A stretch of 64,000 bases of DNA from Bacteroidales bacterium (GTDB lineage: Bacteria; Bacteroidota; Bacteroidia; Bacteroidales; P3), in assembly GCA_017522065.1 (NCBI GenBank), contig JAFXAD010000062.1:62001-126000 (forward strand), given 5' to 3'. The position numbers were made by a program, and so were the translations under genes. The notes under the pieces are model-generated. The model had not been told where the DNA came from. It was given only the letters and a program-made list of their open reading frames with translations, and made no database searches. Numbering within the stretch: position 1 is the first letter of the stretch; each line of letters starts with the position of its first letter. Shown piece after piece: positions 50,604 through 59,300 of the stretch.

Positions 50604-53600
50604 TCAATACTCTATGTCGCCCACAAGTACATGGGTATCGCCACCGACCGGACCTATATTGCCGCCACCGTATACATTCTTGCCTATACGGGCGTGTCCT
50701 TGAATGTGCACCGTCGTGTTGCCGTTCACCGTGGCATTGTTGCCTCCGCCAAACACATAATCGCTCACATTGCAGTCGCCCTTTATCCTGACTTCAGTAG
50801 TGCTCTGCGAAGGACTCTCATTGCCACCTCCGAAAACCGACTCGGCCACCGTACCGCCATCTATGGTGATACTGATAGCTCCCGTCACATTGCCTAAGGT
50901 CGACATATCGGTATTGGTGTAGAGAATATTGGCAGCGTCGTTCGAACCCGTAGTGGCACGGTATTGCCATGTGAAAGTCTCTGGCTCGACAGTACCAAAG
51001 TCGCTGAAAAGGCCTGTCTCTTTACTATATACAGACTTCGTAGGCTCTGTGGCGGGATATACCGACAACGTATTGGCGGATGCCTTATAACCACCCCCAT
51101 AAGCACTTTGCATCAAGGTGCAGTTGGTAAGAGTAGATGTCACTGTACCGGCCACCTTGCCCTGGCAGCCGCCACCATAGAAGTCTCCCTTCACAACACA
51201 GTCTTCGAGTAGATTGGTGACATTGCCAGTCTGTGCCAGCGAAAACTGTGCATAGCCTGTATATGAGCGTGCAACACCCGTTCCGTTGCCTCCCGAGTAA
51301 AGAATAAATTCGAACTTATAGCAGCTGCCGATTCCATAAGTAGCATTATTGGTAAGACGTTTATATGTATCGGTAAATGCTATAGGAAATTCCAGATCGC
51401 TGCCAAATCCAACTCCTGACTGGTTGCCCTCGCGATTATATGTAACTGACGTGCCACCATATCCCGCACCATAATATTCTCCAAAGACCGATCCTTTGGC
51501 ATGTGTGGTTACGCTCTTGCCGTCTGACATGTTTCCGAATTCGGGTCCTCCGCAATAGAAATCGACAAGGCTGTTGTTCATAGTGATGTTAATGTTGCCT
51601 GTGATACGTGCTGCCGCCGATGTGCCGCCGCCAAAGAATCTTCCTATCACGGCATGATCTATCTTGGCCGTAACATTGACGCCCGCAGTACTTGGATTCT
51701 CCATATAGGCGCCAAGCCACTTGTGAATCTTTCCGCCACCGCCCCAGAAGCGTATATCGCTACCTGTCGCAGAGGCACCTGCTCTGTAGCCTGTCATATA
51801 GCACTCCTCTATTTCGCCTCCTGTCACTAATATCGGCCTTAGCGTCGTTATATTGGCATCATCGGTGTGCGATCCTGGATAGAACTCCTTGACATAGGCA
51901 TTACCTCCGATTTGGGCATAGCTAAGCTTCGAACAGTTCCCTTTCCTGCAACGCACAATCTGGATAAAGTAACCACTGTTGGCAATCCATCGGTTATTGC
52001 CATGACCGTTGTCGGCACTGGCAAAATTGCCCGAGTTGATCTCACATTCGCTCATGAAGCTGACACAGGTCTCTGTCAGTTCGAACCATCCCTTGGCATG
52101 CCAGATACCTATTGTCGGGTTTGGTGTACTGCCTGTGACGCGCGCGGCCATACCCATACCGATATTCGGAACAAAATCGAAGCGCATGGGTGGAACGTTG
52201 GTACGGTCTGTGCTGTGGTACGAGTACCAGCCGTAGTCGGGTTCCTGGTTGTTGTCGTCGTCTGCACTCATTATGGTCACAGCTTTGCCCGTATTGAAGC
52301 AGTTGTTAATGACTTTCTGATTGTAGTGAAAATTGCCTACAAGCACAATAGCCTGCGTATGTGGATTGGTACTTGTCTCGAGAGCCCCCACCAGCGTTTC
52401 CAGATTGGTGTAGACGGTCCTGCCATGATAGGTTGTCGGCACTGCCCAGCCGAGATCTGTCTGAGCCTGGTAGGTGTCACTGTAGCCGAAATCGCCAAAG
52501 GCATCGCTGAGATAGAAGGCATTGGCGAAATTGGACTCTATTGTGATTGCCGTAACATCATACGGCACGATAAAGTTGCCACCTTGGGCGAAGACGTATG
52601 GGTTGTTTGTGGCGTGATAGATATCCTTCTGCGCATTGGAGCGGTCTGTAAAATTGTAAGGTTCTGCAGCCGGAAGGCTAAATTCCGTAAGTTCCACGGC
52701 TTCCTTTGTGACGGATGTCACCTTCCATCCCGTGCACACCTTGCTGTAATCGCGTGTCCATCCGCTGAATTCGTTGGCAAAAGGCAGAACAACCTTGCCC
52801 CATGTAAAATCGTGACGGAGAGTGTCCATGTCGGTAATAGGCAAGTCCACGTTGTATGTATCGTATGGTGCGCCTGTTCCAATCTTGACAGTAACGTGCA
52901 AATAGCCATTGTCGCCCATTTCCGTAAGCAGTCTACCCGCATAGTCCTCCTCGGTCGAGGGGAGGTTGTCTACTATGTCCTGTGTCACACGGTGGGTATT
53001 CGTTTCCCAGGGTTCGACTATAGGATAGGGTGCCACATCAGGCCTTAAGACCCAATGGCCAATTTCGTCGATTTGTTGCGAAGAAGGAGCCGAGGTGGTT
53101 AGCGAGGTCGTTGTATTGCCATAGAGGAAAAGAGCAGCCATCTCGCGATGCGTGTTTAGGATATGGCGATAGAACGGAAAACGGGTCAAGAAGTCGTCCT
53201 TGTCGATAGCCAGCTGGTCATTGTATACTGTGTAATCAAGATTGGCACGACTGCGCCAGAAATTGTATTCTGTGTAATTCTTGTCGTTCGAGACATGCGA
53301 ACCACCATAGACAGGCGAAATGTTTGTCCCTCCGGTTATGTCGCCGTACATCATGCAGTTCGAAACGCGGGGGCTTCCGCAATACAGCCGTACATCATCC
53401 CATCGCAGCCAGGTAAAATTGCCAGCATTGGATACATTGAATCCCAACGTCACGTCGCCATCGGCGGCAAGCGTGAACGACTGCACTATTCTTCCTCCCC
53501 TTCCGGATGATGTAGTTTGGTCCAGCATCGAGGTGGTAATGCTGGTAGTGTTGCCGTTGATGTAGAACGACAGGCCTGTTGGGTTTGTCGAATTATTGGT

Positions 53601-55976
53601 CCATACCTTATATATTACATCGTATGTTCCTGCCGGCACGTTATGGAAAGTGTATCTGAACGTCTGGTTTCTGATATTGCTGCCATTTCCCCAAACCTCA
53701 TAATCAGGCTCGACAAAAAAGCCATTCTGCACATCGCCTGTTTTCTTCTTTATCTGGTATGTACCGGTATAAGTCCATCCCGTAAGGTCTGATCCGTCGA
53801 GATGGTATGTGTTAGTCTCGACTTTTCCCACTATGCCGGCAGCAAAGTTGCCACCTTCAATTGTTGCATAGTTATAGCAGTTGACCACTCGCGTGTTGCA
53901 AGCGATCAAGCCTGCCAGTCCTCCGACATTGTCCGTACCGGCAATCGACGAGCTTCCGTCGCTCGAAAGCACTCCGGTATTGTAGATTTTGCTATTGCCA
54001 TGTGCCTCGCCGCACACCGCTCCGACATTGTTGCCCGAGGCGATGTGAACATTGTCGATACGCAGATTTTTCACTGTTGCGTCTCTCATAATGCCAAAAA
54101 GCGGCACTCCGAGCCCGCTAATCGTATGGTAGTTGCCGTCGAGAGTTCCTGTAAACAAGGCAATAGAAGACGCCAGCGACGTAGCGTCGATATCAGCAGC
54201 CAAGATGTAAGAGTATGTGGGATTGCTGGCTATATAGGCCAGGTCGCTGACATCTGTCACCATGTAAGGTTCATCAACTGTGGCTCCAGTATTGTTGTTG
54301 TAAGGATTTCTGACCACCGTTACTGCTGATGCCAGTCCGTCCACGTATGTGACAGCACGCACCTCTGTACCGTATGCGGTGTAGATAGGTGTGGCTGTGA
54401 GGTCTGTTGTCATCGGGGTGTCGCCGTCCAAAGTATAGTAGGTGACTGCCGATGCGGCTGAAGTTGTAGCATCTATAGTGGTATTCGGTGTAAAGCCGTC
54501 AAGCGTATGAACAAAAGTAACCATAGGCGCCGTGGGCAACACGGTTACCAATACATTGACACTGACTGTCGGCTCTGCAACAGTCCTCAACTCGATGCTG
54601 TACGTACCGGGTTGGTTGGCAACAATCGAATGTTCTGTGTTGTTGACCACAAGCGATGCGTCTGACGAAATAATCTCATATCGTTCGTCCAACTGCGAGT
54701 ACTCAGGATTGGCGAACGTAGGACTTAGTGTGGTGGTCTCGCCCTCGGTCATTGTTATTGGTGCAATCGTTATAGATGTTGGAGGGGCAAGATATTGATT
54801 GACCATTATTTCCACTGTTTGGGTCTGCATTGAGCCGTCGGGCCATGTGACGGTCAGCGTCAGCGTTGCCGTGCTGCCACCGGCAGCATGGCACGGTGTG
54901 CTGTAGGTCACCGTCGGTGTGGCGGTGGTTTCACCGCTAAGGGTCAGGTATGCTGCTCCAGCTCCGCTCAGCGTCCAACTGTAGGATGTAACTTCGCCGG
55001 CGGTGTAGTTATGTTCCGACGACGGAGGAACAGCTGTTCCGTGGTCGTTGGTGTACGACATCGAGGGATAGAAATTGTGCGTCGTCCAGATGGTGTCGCA
55101 CACACGCACTGTCCAGTCGCCACGGCAGTTGTCGAGAGCTCCTGTTGCCAACGACGTGTATTCCGGCGTGATCTGGTCGCTGTAGGTCCCGATGGTGGCC
55201 TCGGGGCTGATGCTGCTGCCATAGGTGATGGCCCCGCCACTGATGGTCGACAGACCACCAGTCTGCGTGCTAATGTCCACATCGTGATGAATGATGCGTA
55301 CGGGTTCGAAGGTGGCGATGTGCTCCACAGCCTCGTAGCTCGACGTGGTGCTCATGTGCCACTGCGGCTCGCTGCCGCCAAGAGCGTTGTCGTATACCAG
55401 CCAGTAGACTCGCCAGCACTCATCGCCTTCGCTATTGAACTCCGACGGGCACGACACCGTTGTATACTGCTCGCCGTGGGCCAGACCCCAGTCCCAGTTG
55501 TAGAAATAGTAGTAGCTCGTATTGCTTCCAAGCGAGGCCGTAACTGCAGCATCTTCTGCCACTATGGTCAGCGGTGCTCCGGCTCCGTATGCCGGGTTGG
55601 TGGCATCGGAGGCATTAGGTGACGTTGTGGTGGCGAAGGCGGCACTCAGATAATAGCGGGTACTGCCGTCATTTGACATAAAGTAATAGTTGTTGGTATT
55701 CGGCGAATACCACACGCACGAGTCGCTGAAAACCCTCGTGGTGTAGAGTTCATACCCATTGGTGGTCGTGTTTAAGCGGTGCGCCAAATAGTTGTTACCG
55801 CTACTGATGGTATACGCCTTCTGTGCCGTGAGCGAAGAATTGGTCAAAAAAACAAAAACCAACAAGAATACGACGGCAACAAGCCGATATATGAATTTGC
55901 TTATACTATGATTCATGAGAAGATTGTGCTTCTTCAAGGTACGCCCTTCTTTATTAAAAAACGAATTCTGTTTCAT
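50604..55976 (-). CDS. Giant secreted repeat protein, paralogue 1
   Basis: 1790 residues. Signal peptide ends near residue 52 (SSLTAQ); a second in-frame Met at residue 21 may be the real start. Residues ~53-390 are nearly identical to paralogue 2. Then an Ig-like domain (~395-485), a chitobiase-like repeat (~490-560, YYTLDGDTP), GLUG-type segments (~580-730, NVGGLAGLIA, AAGIVGK), and a carbohydrate-binding-module-like insert (~740-880, TFRYTFHNVPAGTYDVIYKV ... WLRWDDVRLYC) absent from paralogue 2. The C-terminal third repeats VFGGGN / VYGGGN turns, suggesting a beta-helix. It ends in that repeat with no recognisable T9SS sorting domain. Probable surface or adhesin-like protein. Confidence 0.75.
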   Translation of the reverse strand: MKQNSFFNKEGRTLKKHNLLMNHSISKFIYRLVAVVFLLVFVFLTNSSLTAQKAYTISSGNNYLAHRLNTTTNGYELYTTRVFSDSCVWYSPNTNNYYFMSNDGSTRYYLSAAFATTTSPNASDATNPAYGAGAPLTIVAEDAAVTASLGSNTSYYYFYNWDWGLAHGEQYTTVSCPSEFNSEGDECWRVYWLVYDNALGGSEPQWHMSTTSSYEAVEHIATFEPVRIIHHDVDISTQTGGLSTISGGAITYGSSISPEATIGTYSDQITPEYTSLATGALDNCRGDWTVRVCDTIWTTHNFYPSMSYTNDHGTAVPPSSEHNYTAGEVTSYSWTLSGAGAAYLTLSGETTATPTVTYSTPCHAAGGSTATLTLTVTWPDGSMQTQTVEIMVNQYLAPPTSITIAPITMTEGETTTLSPTFANPEYSQLDERYEIISSDASLVVNNTEHSIVANQPGTYSIELRTVAEPTVSVNVLVTVLPTAPMVTFVHTLDGFTPNTTIDATTSAASAVTYYTLDGDTPMTTDLTATPIYTAYGTEVRAVTYVDGLASAVTVVRNPYNNNTGATVDEPYMVTDVSDLAYIASNPTYSYILAADIDATSLASSIALFTGTLDGNYHTISGLGVPLFGIMRDATVKNLRIDNVHIASGNNVGAVCGEAHGNSKIYNTGVLSSDGSSSIAGTDNVGGLAGLIACNTRVVNCYNYATIEGGNFAAGIVGKVETNTYHLDGSDLTGWTYTGTYQIKKKTGDVQNGFFVEPDYEVWGNGSNIRNQTFRYTFHNVPAGTYDVIYKVWTNNSTNPTGLSFYINGNTTSITTSMLDQTTSSGRGGRIVQSFTLAADGDVTLGFNVSNAGNFTWLRWDDVRLYCGSPRVSNCMMYGDITGGTNISPVYGGSHVSNDKNYTEYNFWRSRANLDYTVYNDQLAIDKDDFLTRFPFYRHILNTHREMAALFLYGNTTTSLTTSAPSSQQIDEIGHWVLRPDVAPYPIVEPWETNTHRVTQDIVDNLPSTEEDYAGRLLTEMGDNGYLHVTVKIGTGAPYDTYNVDLPITDMDTLRHDFTWGKVVLPFANEFSGWTRDYSKVCTGWKVTSVTKEAVELTEFSLPAAEPYNFTDRSNAQKDIYHATNNPYVFAQGGNFIVPYDVTAITIESNFANAFYLSDAFGDFGYSDTYQAQTDLGWAVPTTYHGRTVYTNLETLVGALETSTNPHTQAIVLVGNFHYNQKVINNCFNTGKAVTIMSADDDNNQEPDYGWYSYHSTDRTNVPPMRFDFVPNIGMGMAARVTGSTPNPTIGIWHAKGWFELTETCVSFMSECEINSGNFASADNGHGNNRWIANSGYFIQIVRCRKGNCSKLSYAQIGGNAYVKEFYPGSHTDDANITTLRPILVTGGEIEECYMTGYRAGASATGSDIRFWGGGGKIHKWLGAYMENPSTAGVNVTAKIDHAVIGRFFGGGTSAAARITGNINITMNNSLVDFYCGGPEFGNMSDGKSVTTHAKGSVFGEYYGAGYGGTSVTYNREGNQSGVGFGSDLEFPIAFTDTYKRLTNNATYGIGSCYKFEFILYSGGNGTGVARSYTGYAQFSLAQTGNVTNLLEDCVVKGDFYGGGCQGKVAGTVTSTLTNCTLMQSAYGGGYKASANTLSVYPATEPTKSVYSKETGLFSDFGTVEPETFTWQYRATTGSNDAANILYTNTDMSTLGNVTGAISITIDGGTVAESVFGGGNESPSQSTTEVRIKGDCNVSDYVFGGGNNATVNGNTTVHIQGHARIGKNVYGGGNIGPVGGDTHVLVGDIEY

Positions 55977-56202
55977 TTCATCTTTTCGTTAAAAAAATCG
56001 TATACTATATCAAAATCTAAAGTCGAACAAAAACAAACTCAAAATGTTACCTCACTCCATAATCCCTATTTCACGTTAAACATTTCATCTACAAATCTAC
56101 AACTTATTCTATTTGATGCCTCTGAGCGTTTTCAGCGTCTCGTAGGCCTCGTTGATTTCGCGGAACTGCGCCTCGGCGTTCTTCTTCACCTCGTCACCCA
56201 TC
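54805..56202. repeat. 1.4-kb segmental duplication, copy A
   Basis: Nearly identical to 60223-61619 with scattered substitutions and a 1-nt length difference. It covers the first ~390 codons of giant paralogue 1, its upstream region and the last 31 codons of a TerB-DnaJ gene. Similarity falls sharply at 54805 inside the gene and stops at 56202 with a CATC microhomology. Confidence 0.92.
56109..56202 (-). pseudogene. 3' fragment of the TerB-DnaJ co-chaperone gene
   Basis: Minus strand, reads [20 protein letters not shown] and on to the stop TLKTLRGIK*, the same C-terminus as the intact gene at 61526-62359. It is cut at 56202 where a different gene fragment begins. It has no start and should not be expressed as a chaperone. 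Confidence 0.9.
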
Positions 56203-56301
56203 GTCACACCCAAGCAATACAAAGCCTTCCGACAAATGATGCAGGACTGGAACACCTACAAGACCGTAACCATCAAAAGCGCGCTTGGCAAGACCAATTA
56301 G
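56199..56301 (+). pseudogene. 3' fragment of the DUF3857 gene
   Basis: Plus strand. 56199-56261 is a perfect 63-bp match to 50454-50516 (frame IVTPKQYKAFRQMMQDWNTY), then diverges to KTVTIKSALGKTN and a TAG at 56299-56301, so the source may be a variant of the gene at 49045-50550. Its end overlaps the stop of giant paralogue 2. Confidence 0.9.
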
Positions 56302-59300
56302 TCGCCCACAGTGACATTGGTGCTGCCAAAGACTTCGCCGGCATTACCGCCTCCATAGACGTTGCCCTGCACTTTGCACTGTTCGCGAAGCGTTACGTTG
56401 GTCGTATTGGCACTTCCTGACGCACCCACCACAGCGGCATTGCCGCCACCGAACACATGACTGTCCACTAACGAGTTGCCTTTCACGAGGACATTAGTGC
56501 TGTTGCTGTTGTTGGTGCAGACGGCCGACTCGTTACCACCACCATACACGCTGCCGTAGACGTGCGACAATGTGTGTCCTCCTACAGAAAGCGACCCGTC
56601 AATGGTAAGATAAGTGTTGTATTTCACACTGCCGAGTCCGGTCAGAGTCTCAGAAGTGTAGATGGTCTTGTTTGTTGCATTCAGCTCGGCACTTGTGGAG
56701 CCCGAATTGCTCCACACAAAAGTCTCCGCATCGGTAGGCGGCAAATCGGGCAGCGAATAGAAACCCGAGCTGGTGTTGAAGCTTGGCCACTGCGGGTCTT
56801 GTGTGGCACGGCTTGCAGGATAGACCGTCACCTCGGGTATTGCTGCCGAGAAGCCACCACCGAAGACACTGCCGAAAACGGTGCAGTCGGTAAGCGTGCT
56901 GGTAGCATTGCCGTCGACCTCGCCGAGGTTGCCGCCGCCATAGTAGTCGTCGAGGACAACGCAACGGCTAAGTGTGGAAGTGACATTCTTGGTCTGCGCC
57001 TTGTCGAAAGAGGCGTAATGCACGTAGAAACGGCCCACATTGGCCACCGTCCAGGCACCGGACCTAGCGAAAAGCTCAAACTCATAGCTGACAGCAACGC
57101 CTCTGTTGTTGACATAGTTGCCTCGCTGGTAGTTGGCATAGAAACCTGACCAGTTGTACGTCTCACTTTGATATTCGTTGTTGAACCTGTGCCTGTAGAG
57201 GCTTGTGCCGCCGTTGCCGGCACCGAAGTATTTGCGGAACACCGTGCCCGTGGCGTTGGTAGTGACCGTCTTGCCCGCCTGCATATTGCCGAACTTCGGT
57301 CCGCCACAATATATCTGAGTGACAAGGCTGTTGTTGATCGTTACCGAAATATCGCCAAGAACCGGTTTGGCTTTGTTGATGCCGCCACCATACATATAGT
57401 CGACAACAGAATGGTTAAGGGACACGATGACATTGCCGTTCACCTGTTCCTGCCCTGCCCCGGCCAGCTCGCCGAAGTTGCCGCCATTGGCATAGAGAAT
57501 TACATTGTCGGCAAATACGCCAGCATCGGGTCGGAATGTGCCTGAAAGGTAGAACTTGTCGAAGTCGCCGCCCATGACCGAGACGGGGCAATGGTTGGTA
57601 CCTACGTTCTTGTCGGCATGAACGCCGTTTTGGAACTCCTTGAACCAAACATTGCCGCCGAAAATCATATAAGGGGTGTGAGTGGTTCTGGTACCAGGAT
57701 CGTCGTTGAAAGTCACGAATTGGTCAATCATGCCGCCGTTGAATATCACGGGGCTGTTGTTGTTTTTGTTTTTAGCCTCATATTCGAATTGGTTGAAGCG
57801 GATGAGACCCGTTTCGGTTATCTCGAACCAGCCTTTGGGTTTGAGGATACCAGGAGTTGCGACATTGCGAGCCGTCGACGGTTTGGCAGCGTTGCCGATG
57901 CCGGGGACGCAGAGGAAATCCCACCGTACGGCATCGATGTATATACGGTCTTTGCTCTGGAAGAAGAAGCAGTAGTCGGGTTCGCAGTCCACATCAAGGT
58001 CAACACTCATTATGGTGAAGCTGCGAGTGTTGTTGTTCATATCATTATCAGTTCTGAAATGCACATTGCCGACAAGGACTATGGCGTTGTCGTACACTGT
58101 CGTTGAGGTGCTACTTGCCACCTGATTGCGTGCATCGGCGTAGGATGTTCTTACCGTCTGGTCATTGAAGGTCGTAGGGCATGTTCCGGCAACGGTGAAT
58201 TCTTTCAAAGCGGCATTCACGTTGCCCGACACCGACGAGGTCCTGTCGTAGTTTGGATCGCTCAGATAGTAGGCATTGCCCCAGTAGGCTTCGATGTCAA
58301 TGCTTGTCACATCCTGGGGCACGTAGTAGTAGCCGCCCTGTGCGAAGACGCGCCCGCTGATGCTGTAGACATCCTTTCCGAGGTCGGTGGTGTCGGCAAA
58401 ATTGTAGCGCGTGTCGCCGGTGGTTGTGAACGTGGTTGAGGGGTTGCTGTTGCCGTTGACGGCGGTTATCTTCCATCCGGTACACACCTTGGCGCCATAG
58501 TTGGTGGCTGTTCCGAAGAGGTCGTTGTAATAGGGCAGCTGCACCTTGCGGAAACAGTAGTCGTAGTGTGCCGTGTCCATGTCGGTGATATAGAGCGTCA
58601 GCGTCTTGGTAGTATTGAGGGCTCCGTTGGTGGTACCGCCCTTGGCGTTGACGGTAAGGGTTCCCATCTGCGCACCCACGTAGCGTGTAGCCTCGCCAGC
58701 GGCACGGGCGGCTGGGTCGTTGTAGTCGATGGTCGGCTGATATGATACAGCGGGGGCATCGGTAGTGAGTGTGGATGTGTTGAACATATAGCGATTGACG
58801 GGCGACGTGTAGCGTCCCCATGGTTTCAGGATTGGATAGGGCGCTATGGTGGTGTCGAGCACCCACTTGGCGATAAGTGCACTGTTGGCGTCGCTCACTG
58901 CTCCGCCGATGTAGAAGCCTGTCAGTTTTCGCTGGCTGTTGAGGATGTGGCGGTAGAACTCGTAGCGGTTCAACAGCCAGGGTTCCACCTCGAGGGCACA
59001 GTTGTAGTCAGTGATGGTGCTCACAATCCTGTCGGTAAGGAAATAATTGTAGTTGTTGATTCCAGTATTTGTTGCACTTGTGTAGACATTAGATATTGCC
59101 GAACCTCCATAAATGGGGTAAGAGTTGGTGGCATTGATGGTGCCGTAGAACATGCAGTTGAGCACCAGTGTCCGCAGCGTGCCCGACTGCGATGCATAGT
59201 GGTTGTAGCCCACAATGCCGCCGACATAATTGCCTGTGAGGTCGGCAAAACTATAGCAATTGAGCAATCGTGCGGTATGACTGTTCTGCGTTCCGAGCCG

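Noticed and set aside
55977-56300. Mobile element between the giant genes
   Set aside because: No transposase, terminal inverted repeats or target-site duplication; the segment is made of copies of two flanking genes.
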